Of a stretch of 64,000 nucleotides of DNA, positions 25,978-34,150 are shown one piece after another. Position numbers and translations under genes: made by a program. Below the pieces are notes generated by a model that saw only the letters and a program-made list of their open reading frames with translations, did not search any database and was not told the origin of the DNA. The stretch is from Shinella curvata (lineage in GTDB: Bacteria; Pseudomonadota; Alphaproteobacteria; Rhizobiales; Rhizobiaceae), in contig NZ_JALJCJ010000004.1 of assembly GCF_022899935.1 (NCBI RefSeq), forward strand, positions 558,001 through 622,000, given 5' to 3'. The number at the start of each line of letters is the position of its first letter. Position 1 is the first letter of the stretch.

Positions 25978-26715
25978 TCAGCCTTTTGGCAGCTCGTCAG
26001 GTTCGAATGTCTCCTCTGATGCAACGGATCGTTCCACGAGCCATTGCAGACCTCCCTCGGTAACAGCATCGTAGACTGCCCGTCCTAGCGATAGGCCGAT
26101 ATCGGTATGAAGTCCGGCAAATTGCATCTCCTGGCCATCGCATGGGCACGCGACAACAATGCAATCGGTTCCTGTACCGGTCACGATATGGCCCCTGCGT
26201 TTGAGACCAAGATCCATGACAGCGGCGGTGCGGGCTTCGGTGACGATCGAAAGCGCTTCTAGTTGTGCAGCCTCGGACAAGGATGCGTTGACATGGGCGA
26301 GAAGGTTGATCGTGCCGATGGGGGCGCTGCCATCGAAGGGCTCGCCGATCCGGGCGGCATTGGAAAGGCCGACCGTGGCAAGGCAGGAAGATGTAACCGC
26401 GCCAGCGGCGGCGCTGGCCAGATGATGGTGGGCGAGATCGCGCGAGGTCATGAGATGCACGGCCTCAGCATGCCCTTCTCTGCACATGCGTTCGCGTAGG
26501 AGTTCGGCGGGATCGACATGGATGGGCAGGTCGCTATCGCGAACCTCGAGCCAGACAACCGACCGGGCCACGACGAAACCGGGACGGGTCAGCGACCAGC
26601 TTAGCATGTTCTGCGGCGTGTCGAATTCCGCGACGAGGAAAGGTGCGGCGCTCCAGATCGAAAAGGCCGCGATAGGCTCTGCCGGCCGTGTCCCTTCAGT
26701 GTCCTGGAGCATCAT
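25978..26715 (-). CDS. cbiZ: Adenosylcobinamide amidohydrolase
   Basis: A 245-residue protein with the CbiZ layout: an ASAAAGAVTSSCLATVGLSN segment near residue 100, GTINLLAHVNASLSEAAQLE near 135, and GTGTDCIVVACP followed by GLHTDIGLSLGRAVYDAV near 178-215. CbiZ removes the aminopropanol side chain from adenosylcobinamide or pseudocobalamin to give adenosylcobyric acid, allowing imported corrinoids to be rebuilt with the preferred lower ligand. It is the last gene of the riboswitch-controlled B12 operon and overlaps the preceding gene by 20 bases. The first 20 residues are less conserved. Confidence 0.85.
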   Translation of the reverse strand: MMLQDTEGTRPAEPIAAFSIWSAAPFLVAEFDTPQNMLSWSLTRPGFVVARSVVWLEVRDSDLPIHVDPAELLRERMCREGHAEAVHLMTSRDLAHHHLASAAAGAVTSSCLATVGLSNAARIGEPFDGSAPIGTINLLAHVNASLSEAAQLEALSIVTEARTAAVMDLGLKRRGHIVTGTGTDCIVVACPCDGQEMQFAGLHTDIGLSLGRAVYDAVTEGGLQWLVERSVASEETFEPDELPKG

Positions 26716-27730
26716 CGTCTGCCGCTGCGGTGTCGGTCACCTTGTCGAAGACCTCCCGCCAGCGGGCGACGAGTTCGCGATAGGTAGCGCTCCCGAATTT
26801 CTCGGCAAGGCGGTGCTGCTGGCGAAGCGTCAGGCGCAGTGCCGCGCGGCCGAAACGATCCGCCGGCGCGGTAAAATCATTCGGTTCCATCTTCCTGGCC
26901 AAGGCATCCAGCACGATCTTGCGGAGCACGGGCAGGTCCGGCCGAGCGAATTGCTCATAAAGGCTTTGAAAACGGGCATGGTCGTCGAGATCGAAGTCGA
27001 TGTCCGCGCCCATGCCGTCCATGACCGGGTTTGCCGGATGCAGATAGCCGAGCGGTACGAGATGGTCGGGGATTGGCGTGTTGGCCGAATGGGTGCGGTT
27101 CGCCTTCAGGAGTTGCGGCAGGAGATGGGTATGGGGGCCGGGCGGCGAGACGCCCCCGGTATCCGGCCCGCCGATCTTCTGGAAAACCTCGACGCGGCCG
27201 ATCCCGGTCAGCGCAACGCGGTGCGGATGGGCCTTCAAGACGGCGCCACCTGCCGGGTTGGCTGGGTCGAACAGGCTGCGTCCGGCATTCTCACGCAAGA
27301 CCGCGAGAAGATCCGGGTCTTCGGTGCGGATGCAGAAATCGCATTGCGGCAATGCAAGGCCCATGTCGAACAGGACCGCCTGGCGGTCGGAGGAGCGCAC
27401 GGCGTTTTCGTCCGGGCCGAGTTCGGTCAGCGTATTGCGCCTGTTCCCGACAGCCTCCTTCACCGGCAGACAAAGCGCCAGCGCGTGGCTCCAGCGGTGC
27501 GGCTTCGGGCTGAGCGTCTCGTAGGCGACGGGTTCGATGCGGTCCACCGTCGCCGCGTTGAGGCGGATCGCGCCGCGGCGGGTCGCGCGCACGAAAAGCG
27601 CCGGCGCGTCTGCTTCCAGGAACTCCCCCTTATCCTGATGGAATTCCGCAACGGCGCCGAAGGAGCCCATGCTCCAACCGGTTTTCTCGTCGACGAGATG
27701 GCGTTGCAGGGTGTCCCTGAGATCAGCCAT
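26696..27730 (-). CDS. Uncharacterised protein of the B12 uptake operon
   Basis: A 344-residue soluble-looking protein with no signal peptide or membrane helix. It does not match a family I can name. Notable segments are LPQCDFCIRTEDPDLLAVLR (about residues 126-146), VALTGIGRVEVFQKIGGPDT near 173-192, PPGPHTHLLPQLLKANRTHS near 196-215 and PLGYLHPANPVMDG near 225-240; the His/Cys content could serve metal or corrinoid binding. It lies between the BtuD-type ATPase gene (8-base overlap) and cbiZ (20-base overlap), so it is translated as part of the B12 operon. A role in corrinoid handling is inferred from position only. GAAGGAAG lies before its ATG. Confidence 0.8.
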   Translation of the reverse strand: MADLRDTLQRHLVDEKTGWSMGSFGAVAEFHQDKGEFLEADAPALFVRATRRGAIRLNAATVDRIEPVAYETLSPKPHRWSHALALCLPVKEAVGNRRNTLTELGPDENAVRSSDRQAVLFDMGLALPQCDFCIRTEDPDLLAVLRENAGRSLFDPANPAGGAVLKAHPHRVALTGIGRVEVFQKIGGPDTGGVSPPGPHTHLLPQLLKANRTHSANTPIPDHLVPLGYLHPANPVMDGMGADIDFDLDDHARFQSLYEQFARPDLPVLRKIVLDALARKMEPNDFTAPADRFGRAALRLTLRQQHRLAEKFGSATYRELVARWREVFDKVTDTAAADDDAPGH

Positions 27731-28520
27731 GGTTTTCTTCCTTCTTTTTCTGCGACAGGCCGACGGGCTGCACGATCAGGCCGCCGGCGGCCGTGCCGAT
27801 GAACGCCTCGACCGTGTAGACGTCTTCGAGGGTGCGGGCGGTCAGAACGTCTTCCGGCCGGCCCTCCGCATGCGCATGCCCACCCTCTAGAAGGAGCAGC
27901 CGATCGCACCAGCGCGCCGCGAGCGTGAGGTCATGCATCGAGGCAACGACGATACGGCCTTCCGCCGCAAGCTCCCGGAAGAGCCGCATGAGCGCGATCT
28001 GGTGCTGCGGGTCGAGCCCGGCCAGCGGCTCGTCGGCAAACAGCACCGGCGTTTCCTGCGCCAGCGCGCGGGCGATCAGCACACGCGCGCGCTCGCCGCC
28101 GGAAAGGCTGGTGACCGCGCGATGGCGGAAGGCGCATAGATCCATGCGTGTCAGCGCCGCCTCTGTCGCCGCTTTGTCGCGCTGCGATGGGGCAGCGAAG
28201 CGTGCATGGTGCGGCAGGCGGCCGAGCGCCACAACGGCCTCCACGCTCATTGCCCAGGCGATCTCGCGCTCTTGCGGGAGGTAGGCGAGATGCCGCGCGC
28301 GCTGGGCGGGGCGCAGGGCCGAAAGGTCGGTGCCGTCGAGGCGTATCGCGCCGCTTGCCGGGACGAGGCCGAGGCAGGCGCGCAGGAACGTCGACTTGCC
28401 GGCGCCGTTCGGGCCGATGAGCCCGGTGAAGCTACCCTTGCCGGCGGTGAGCGAGACGCCGTCCACGACCCGTCTGCCGGAAAGCGTCGCCGACAGGTTC
28501 TCGATTGCAAGAACACTCAC
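27723..28520 (-). CDS. btuD: Cobalamin ABC transporter ATP-binding protein
   Basis: A 265-residue ATPase of the FecE/BtuD class with Walker A GPNGAGKS (residues 36-43), signature LSGGE (139-143), Walker B LFADEP (160-165) and switch His in SMHDL. It starts at the GTG at 28520 after AGGAGG; the frame continues upstream, but only as a shadow of the permease. The four-base overlap with the permease (28517-28520) shows tight coupling. It powers corrinoid uptake with the permease at 28517 and the binding protein at 29515. B12 rather than siderophore specificity is inferred from the riboswitch and cbiZ. Confidence 0.85.
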   Translation of the reverse strand: MSVLAIENLSATLSGRRVVDGVSLTAGKGSFTGLIGPNGAGKSTFLRACLGLVPASGAIRLDGTDLSALRPAQRARHLAYLPQEREIAWAMSVEAVVALGRLPHHARFAAPSQRDKAATEAALTRMDLCAFRHRAVTSLSGGERARVLIARALAQETPVLFADEPLAGLDPQHQIALMRLFRELAAEGRIVVASMHDLTLAARWCDRLLLLEGGHAHAEGRPEDVLTARTLEDVYTVEAFIGTAAGGLIVQPVGLSQKKKEENHG

Positions 28521-29518
28521 AGTCCCGTCCTCCTGTGCGACCAGACAAGCCAGAAGAAGAAGGGTGCGCCGACGATGGCCGTCAGCACGCCGAGCTTGAT
28601 GTCGCGATCCGGCGCGATGACGCGCACAAGGATATCGGCGCTTAGCAAAAGCACCGCGCCGCCGAGCGCGCTGGCCGGCAGAAGCCGCGAGGGCTGTGCG
28701 CCGACAAGGGGACGCAGCAGGTGCGGCACGATGAGGCCGACGAAGCCGATGGCGCCGGCGACGGCGGTGGCCGCACCGACCGAAAGCGCCGTGCCGAGCA
28801 CAGCAAGCCGCTGCACGCGCCCGAGGTCGACACCCATGCTGGCGGCGACATCCGGGCCGAGACTGAGAGCATCGAGCGCCCGGCCGAGGCGCAAAAGCAA
28901 CAGCCAGCCGAGCGCCGTAAAGGGCAGCATCAGCCAGACATGCGGCATCGAGCGATCGGTGAGCGAGCCGAGCATCCAGAACATGACCTCGGTTGCGGCG
29001 AAGGGATTGGGCGAGAGGTTCAGCACAAGCGAGGTCATCGCGCCAGCAAGGCTGGAAATCGCGATGCCTGTGAGGATGACGGTGAGCGGTCGCCCGTCCA
29101 TGCCGGCCATGGTCTGCAGGACGAGGACGGCCAGCATCGCGCCGAGAAGGGCCAGCAGCGGCAGGGCGAGCACGAACAGCGCCGAAAGCCCGGTATAGAT
29201 GGCGATGACCGCACCGAGCGAGGCCGAAGCGCTGACGCCGATCAGGCCCGGTTCGGCGAGCGGATTGCGCAGATAGCCTTGCAATGCCGCGCCGGAAAGA
29301 CCGAGCGTCGCCCCCACCAGAAGGCCGAGCAGGGCCCGGGGTAGGCGGATTTCCTGCATCACCAGAACCATGAGGTCGTCGCCGCTGCCGAAGAGTGCCT
29401 GAAGACTGTCGGAAAAGCGGATATCGGCCGGGCCGATGGTGAGCGAGAGAAGGAAGAGTGCAAGGCACGCCGCCGCAAGGCAGGCGAGGCTGGCGCGGTG
29501 GTGGGAGCGAATGATCAT
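28517..29518 (-). CDS. btuC: Cobalamin ABC transporter permease (FecCD family)
   Basis: A 333-residue FecCD-family permease with about ten hydrophobic helices. Family hallmarks are IRLPRALLGLLVGATLGLSG near residue 57, GYLRNPLAEPGLIGVS, GxIGFVGLIVPHLLRPLVG near 235, and GAPFFFWLVWSHR at the C-terminus. It forms the membrane channel of the importer and docks on the BtuD ATPase. The ATG at 29518 overlaps the stop of the binding-protein gene by four bases. Confidence 0.9.
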   Translation of the reverse strand: MIIRSHHRASLACLAAACLALFLLSLTIGPADIRFSDSLQALFGSGDDLMVLVMQEIRLPRALLGLLVGATLGLSGAALQGYLRNPLAEPGLIGVSASASLGAVIAIYTGLSALFVLALPLLALLGAMLAVLVLQTMAGMDGRPLTVILTGIAISSLAGAMTSLVLNLSPNPFAATEVMFWMLGSLTDRSMPHVWLMLPFTALGWLLLLRLGRALDALSLGPDVAASMGVDLGRVQRLAVLGTALSVGAATAVAGAIGFVGLIVPHLLRPLVGAQPSRLLPASALGGAVLLLSADILVRVIAPDRDIKLGVLTAIVGAPFFFWLVWSHRRTGL

Positions 29519-30363
29519 GGGGCCGGCCCCTTTGCCCGGCGGGCCGCATCCTGCAGCACACGGGCCGCCTCAAGAGTGAACGGTCCGCCGCAGACCGTCA
29601 GCCGGTTTTCGAGCGGCGCCTCGGCGGTGGCAGCCGCAAGGGCGCGGTAGGCGGGATGGGCAAAGTTCTGCTCGGCGAGGGCAGGGCCTTCAACCCCCGG
29701 GCGACCGCCGGCCATCAGTTCGGGATCGGCAAGGACAAGCAGTTCCAGCGGCAGGCGGGCGACGCCTGCTATGCCGAAGGTCTCGGCAATGTTGACGAGG
29801 CCCGCGTGCCTGACCACTTCGGAAACGAGCGTCCCGGAACCGGACGTGTAGCTGTTGGCGAACGTGAGCGCTGTGCGCAGGCGCGGCGTGCCGGTGGTTT
29901 CGAGGGCGGCGATTTCCGCGTCCATACCGGCGACCAGCGCCGTCGCCCGTTCGGGATTGCCGAGCAGGCTGCCCATGCGGGTGATGTTCGCGCGAACCGC
30001 CTCGAAGGAGGTTTCGGGTTCGAATTCCTCGACGCGGAAACCGAGACGGCGCAGCAGCGAGACGGTCGTGCGTGTCGAATAGGTGCCAGCGAGCACAAGG
30101 TCCGGCTTCATCAGGAAGATTTCCTCTGCCAGCCCGTGATTGACGACATAGGCGCCGGCTTCCTCCACCATGGCCGAGGTGCCGGCATCGCGCGCCAGAT
30201 AGGAGACCGAGAGAAGCTGTCGGGGCCGTGCGACGAGCATGGCCAGCTGGTCCGTGCAGACGTTCATCGACACGACCCGTTCGGGAAAGGCGTCGGCACG
30301 GACGGCCGCTTCCGGCCAGAGGAGGCCGGCAAGGATCACCGCATGCCAACGCCTGCCGCCCAT
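29515..30363 (-). CDS. btuF: Periplasmic cobalamin-binding protein of the ABC importer
   Basis: A 282-residue periplasmic binding protein of the helical-backbone type: signal peptide of about 23 residues, then ERVVSMNVCTDQLAMLVARP, the usual first strand and helix. LMKPDLVLAGTYSTRTTVSL follows near residue 85 and LRRLGFRVEEFEPETSFEAV near 105. The length and single-helix linker match BtuF/FepB-type proteins. It passes the corrinoid from the outer-membrane receptor (30363-32270) to the permease. The start codon overlaps the receptor stop (ATGA). Confidence 0.85.
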   Translation of the reverse strand: MGGRRWHAVILAGLLWPEAAVRADAFPERVVSMNVCTDQLAMLVARPRQLLSVSYLARDAGTSAMVEEAGAYVVNHGLAEEIFLMKPDLVLAGTYSTRTTVSLLRRLGFRVEEFEPETSFEAVRANITRMGSLLGNPERATALVAGMDAEIAALETTGTPRLRTALTFANSYTSGSGTLVSEVVRHAGLVNIAETFGIAGVARLPLELLVLADPELMAGGRPGVEGPALAEQNFAHPAYRALAAATAEAPLENRLTVCGGPFTLEAARVLQDAARRAKGPAP

Positions 30364-32270
30364 CAGAAGGTCGCCTTCACGCCGGCAAAAGCCGTCAGGC
30401 CCGGCGTGTTGAAGCCGTAGACTTCCTGGTAGTCGCGGTCGAACAGATTGTCGATGCGGCCGAAGACCTCCACTGTCTCGTTGACCTTGAAGCTGCCGCC
30501 CACATTGACCACGGTGTAGCCGCCGAGCGTGACGCGCGGTGGTACGAAGGTCGCAAAGACATTATCTTCCATCTTGCCGTTGAAAACGGCTTCGGCAAAG
30601 ACGCGCGCCCGGTTCTCATAGAAGACATAAGCGGCATTCAGTGAGCCCGTATGGCGTGGACGGCGCACTTCCGCCAGCCTTGGCCCGCCAGCCACCATCT
30701 GCTCGCTTGCATCGGTATAGGTGTAGGCGCCGGTCATGGTTAGGCCGTTGAAGAAATCGACGGTCGCTGAAACCTCGACGCCCTGCCGCAGGCTTTCGCC
30801 GCTGCGGTTGACGGGCGATGAAGTGAAGTCGGGATTATAGACCGTGGCGATCTCGTTTTCGAGGTTCTGTTTGAAGTAGGTGACATCGACGACCAGACCT
30901 CCGTCGAAGAAGCTCTTCTCCACACCGATATCCCAGCCCAGGCTTTCCTCCGGCTTCAGGTTCGGGTTGCCGATGAATGTACCGGGAATGTAGCCGAACT
31001 GCTCGTAGAAGGTCGGATTGGTCACGGCCGTGCCGATGGAGGCATGGAGCCGCGTATCCGCATCGGGGATCTGCCAGGCGGCGCTGACCGTCCAGGTCGC
31101 GGCATCCGAGAAGGCGTCGTTCCAGTCCTGTCTTGCACCGGCATTGAGATAAAACTGGTCGAAGAACTCCCCGCGATACTCTCCGATCAGCGAATGGGCA
31201 TTGCGGCTGAAAGTCTCGGCGAGGTGGGAGGGCGAGAAGGTTTCGCGCTGCCATTCATAGCCGGCGGTCACCTGATGGACCTGGTTTTCAAGCTCGTCAT
31301 AGCGATAGGAGGCTTGGTAGGTCGCGTTGTAGCGATTGCCGTCGTTCCAGCTGTCGCCGAATGCGCCGGAATGGTTGAAACGGTCGATATCGTTACCGGA
31401 AAAACGCGCCTTCTGCGTCAATGCGCCATCGAGCGCGGTGTTGGTGAGACCGATCGAACCGAAGATCTCACGGCTCTTCGTGTAGTCGTCCGCATCGTAG
31501 GTCATCGCGGTATCGTAGTCCTGCGGGTCCAGGTCGCTGCGGCGATCGACGTAGCGCAACGTGCCGTCCACCGTCGTGTCGGGCGACAGGTCGAGGGAGA
31601 ACTTGCCGTTCAGCGTACCGTTGCGGTCGCCGTCGTCCTCCCCGCCGATGTCGGAAATGTTGAAGCCCTCGGAGCGGCGAAGGGTGCCCGAGAGCGAGTA
31701 GTCAAAGTTCTCGCCGCCGCCGCGGGTCGACAGCGCGCCCAGGACAGTGCCGTCGGTGCCAAACTCTGTGCGTGCCGTCGATGTGGTCGAATTGCGTTCG
31801 CCCTTCTTGGTGATGATGTTGATGACGCCGGACATCGCGTTGGCGCCCCAGAAGGTGCTTTGCGGGCCGCGCAGAATCTCGATGCGCTCGATGTCATCGG
31901 CGATGAGGCTGCCGAAATCGAATTCGCCCTGGCCATTGTCGTTCACCTCGACGCCGTCGATGACGACGAGCACGTGATTGCCTTCCGCGCCGCGCACGCG
32001 CGCCTGAGTGAGGCCACCGGCGGACCCTGTGCGAGAAATGGCAAAGCCGGGTACCTGCCGCAGGGCGTCCGAGACATAGTGGATCTGGTTCTTTTTCATC
32101 TCCTCACCGGTGATGACGGTGACGGCGCGGCCGGATTTCCTGAGTTCCACCGCAGTCAAGCCATCGGTGATCACGATTTCCTTGAGTTCGGTCGGTGTCT
32201 GGTCCTGCGCAAGAACGGGTTGGCAAAACGCGACGGCAAGCAGGGATGTCCCCGCCAGATAGTTTCTCAT
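30363..32270 (-). CDS. btuB: TonB-dependent outer-membrane cobalamin receptor
   Basis: A 635-residue TonB-dependent receptor starting at the ATG at 32270, with a signal peptide ending VLAQ near residue 20. The TonB-box-like segment ELKEIVITDG comes next. The plug domain shows SDALRQVPGFAISRTGSAGG, VLVVIDGVEVND and IERIEILRGPQSTFWGANAM. The barrel ends in a terminal Phe (FAGVKATF), as required for assembly. Size, plug sequence and the upstream cobalamin riboswitch fit BtuB. An open frame continues upstream to 32354 but without a ribosome site. It is the first gene of the B12 operon. Confidence 0.9.
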   Translation of the reverse strand: MRNYLAGTSLLAVAFCQPVLAQDQTPTELKEIVITDGLTAVELRKSGRAVTVITGEEMKKNQIHYVSDALRQVPGFAISRTGSAGGLTQARVRGAEGNHVLVVIDGVEVNDNGQGEFDFGSLIADDIERIEILRGPQSTFWGANAMSGVINIITKKGERNSTTSTARTEFGTDGTVLGALSTRGGGENFDYSLSGTLRRSEGFNISDIGGEDDGDRNGTLNGKFSLDLSPDTTVDGTLRYVDRRSDLDPQDYDTAMTYDADDYTKSREIFGSIGLTNTALDGALTQKARFSGNDIDRFNHSGAFGDSWNDGNRYNATYQASYRYDELENQVHQVTAGYEWQRETFSPSHLAETFSRNAHSLIGEYRGEFFDQFYLNAGARQDWNDAFSDAATWTVSAAWQIPDADTRLHASIGTAVTNPTFYEQFGYIPGTFIGNPNLKPEESLGWDIGVEKSFFDGGLVVDVTYFKQNLENEIATVYNPDFTSSPVNRSGESLRQGVEVSATVDFFNGLTMTGAYTYTDASEQMVAGGPRLAEVRRPRHTGSLNAAYVFYENRARVFAEAVFNGKMEDNVFATFVPPRVTLGGYTVVNVGGSFKVNETVEVFGRIDNLFDRDYQEVYGFNTPGLTAFAGVKATF

Positions 32271-32437
32271 CTTTCCCCCACGGCAGGACGTGCCTGCACG
32301 GTTCTCCACCGCGGGCTGGAAAGGTATCGGGGGAAGAAGGCTTCCACGGATCATCCGGCATCACGGCGACATCTTCGACAATGTCACCGCTACGGACGGC
32401 CGCGCCCGGACACTCCCCGTATCCTGGCATGGGTGAC

Positions 32438-32620
32438 CGAGACAGGCAGGTCTCCTGACTTCCGCGTCATTGCTCTCCCCGCCTTCCCGCGCTTTCGCGC
32501 AGTGGCATCATGGGGCAAGCTCGGCGGTTACAGTTGCGGGGGCAGTCCCGGTTTCGGCCCCTGATGGGTAGTCCTCACCGTGTTCCCTTTTCATCCGTCG
32601 TGCTGACGGAACCTGTTTCG
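32438..32620 (-). ncRNA. Cobalamin (AdoCbl) riboswitch
   Basis: On the minus strand all the main blocks of a B12 riboswitch are present. ACAGG at the 5' end (32612-32616) pairs with CCTGT at the 3' end (32442-32446). AAAGGGAA and the GGTGAGGACTACC block follow, then GCCCCCGCAACTGTAACC (about 32524-32542), GCCACTGCGCGAAAGCGCGG and the B12 box AGTCAGGAGACCTGCCTG (32443-32460). It lies about 170 bases before the btuB ATG and should turn the operon off when cobalamin is abundant. Confidence 0.95.
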
Positions 32621-32627
32621 TGACCCA

Positions 32628-32656
32628 GCTTATGAACGGTTCAAAGCTGGGGTCAA
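32628..32656 (-). promoter_or_regulatory. Candidate promoter of the riboswitch and B12 operon
   Basis: On the minus strand TTGACC (32651-32656) and TAAGCT (32628-32633) are 17 bases apart. The expected start point near 32620 coincides with the 5' end of the riboswitch fold, which supports this call. Confidence 0.5.
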
Positions 32657-32842
32657 GGGACGTATCGTTTTCCCACAGATTGTAGCCAGTTTCCTGCTGA
32701 GTGCGCGCCAGGTGAGGATCGCAGCTTCCGTAACATACCGTATCCAAGGGCACTTCGGTACATTCTCTGGTTCACTGGAATTGTTGCTCACGTGTTTGAC
32801 TCGGCTGCGGCAAAAGCGGTGCCACTTCAGCCCACGGGTCAA

Positions 32843-33580
32843 CTAGCGAAAGGTCTCGACCAGAGCGTCAAGTGCCTCCCGTGATCCAATCGGTTCCGGG
32901 AACCAGTAGCGTGCGACGGCGCCCGCCGAGGCGAGGTCTATTCCGTTCGGATCGAGGGAGACGACGCTCCAACGGTCGGCCGTGGCGCTTGCCAGCGTCG
33001 CAAGCCTTTCGGGCAAGCCGTCTGCATTGAGGCGCTCGATAGTGTCCTCAAGGTTCGCCATCAAGTCTCCAGCATCGCTCAAATCCACGCGCAGGTGCAT
33101 CGGCAGCACGTCGTTTGCATTGCGCGCCGGGCCTCCGTTCAGCTGTACGCTTTCTACCTCGACACGGTAGAGCGCCGTATCACGCAGGGCGAGATAGAGC
33201 TTCGCCTTTGGGAAGGTGGCCTGGTAACGCGCCTTTACCGCGTCGATCTCGGCGTCCCCGATGCGCACGGCGCGGCCGACGAGCGTCAGTCGGGGCGTCG
33301 TCAACACGTCGTTTGAAGTTTCCGCCACTGTCACCGCAACTCTGTTGTCGCGCTCGATATTGCGTGCGTGAACGGCCAGGCCGGACACGTAGAAGAGGAC
33401 CGTGCCATCGGGTTCACAGATGAAGTTGGTGACAGTGTTGTAGGGGTAGCCGCTGGGGTCGAGAGTCGCCAAGGCGAGGGTTCGTGATGTGCGCAGCAAC
33501 TGCTGGGCGACACGAATGGCCTCGAATGGCAGCGCCGCGTCGGCGTTAATTTCGATCCCGCGCGGGGTGATGGCTGTCAT
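32843..33580 (-). CDS. HugZ-like heme-associated protein (pyridoxamine 5'-phosphate oxidase fold with DUF2470)
   Basis: A 245-residue protein with an N-terminal split-barrel domain of the pyridoxamine-phosphate-oxidase type (about residues 20-165). It reads LLRTSRTLALATLDPSGYPY, FYVSGLAVHARNIERDNRVA and the SVQLNGGPARN turn. A C-terminal DUF2470-like domain follows (about 170-245, MHLRVDLSDAG, FPEPI). HugZ/HutZ proteins bind and degrade heme for iron release. It is the last gene of a minus-strand heme locus, 18 bases beyond the IalB-like gene. Actual heme oxygenase activity cannot be judged. Confidence 0.8.
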   Translation of the reverse strand: MTAITPRGIEINADAALPFEAIRVAQQLLRTSRTLALATLDPSGYPYNTVTNFICEPDGTVLFYVSGLAVHARNIERDNRVAVTVAETSNDVLTTPRLTLVGRAVRIGDAEIDAVKARYQATFPKAKLYLALRDTALYRVEVESVQLNGGPARNANDVLPMHLRVDLSDAGDLMANLEDTIERLNADGLPERLATLASATADRWSVVSLDPNGIDLASAGAVARYWFPEPIGSREALDALVETFR

Positions 33581-33598
33581 GGATATCTCCTGAGCGGA

Positions 33599-34150
33599 TC
33601 AATTGGTGGAGGAAAGCAATGAACGCGCCCGGTCGAAGGCGGTCTTGAAACCGGAAAGCGAAAGCTTGAGGTCTACGGCGGCGCCACTGCTTGCATTGGC
33701 CGCGGAAACAAGCACTTCCTTGCCGTTCTTCAATTGGGCGAGCTGCTCCGTCTCCAGCGTGATCGGGACGATGCAACCGGCTTCGACGCAGGTCATGAAC
33801 GGCAGCGACGTGTCGAAGGGCTTTCCATCGACAGCGATTTTCACGCCGTCTGAAAGTTTCAATCCGAAGGGCGAAAGGAGGATGCCTTCCGCGCGTGTTT
33901 CGCTGAGCGGGACCAGTTCCAGACTGAGGACCGTCTCGCCCGAGCTGCGGCCGAGCGCCTGCAGGATCATGCAGGATTTGCGCGCTTCTGCCACGCGGCA
34001 CGAGACCGTCCAGTCACCGTGATTTTCCTGAAGGGAGGAAGCGCCTCCGGGCAGAGCCGCGGCCTTGCTCGTCTCGGCGGCCGACGCGGGGGCAGTCGCG
34101 GTGGCGATCGATGCGACACACAGTGTGAGAAGAAGGGCGTTGCGTATCAC
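33599..34150 (-). CDS. Invasion-associated locus B (IalB) family periplasmic protein
   Basis: A 183-residue exported protein: signal peptide ending ASA near residue 24, then HGDWTVSCRVAEARKSCMIL (the conserved W and Cys pair of the IalB family). Next come GILLSPFGLKLSDGVKIAVD and FMTCVEAGCIVPITL (second Cys pair). The family, first seen in Bartonella, is widespread in rhizobia, and its biochemical role is unknown. The start overlaps the end of the ChaN-like gene by four bases. This couples it to heme genes and suggests an iron-regulated envelope role. Confidence 0.85.
   Translation of the reverse strand: MIRNALLLTLCVASIATATAPASAAETSKAAALPGGASSLQENHGDWTVSCRVAEARKSCMILQALGRSSGETVLSLELVPLSETRAEGILLSPFGLKLSDGVKIAVDGKPFDTSLPFMTCVEAGCIVPITLETEQLAQLKNGKEVLVSAANASSGAAVDLKLSLSGFKTAFDRARSLLSSTN

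Noticed and set aside
31044-32564. 506-codon plus-strand frame across btuB and the riboswitch
   Set aside because: It is antisense to btuB and overlaps a conserved RNA structure.
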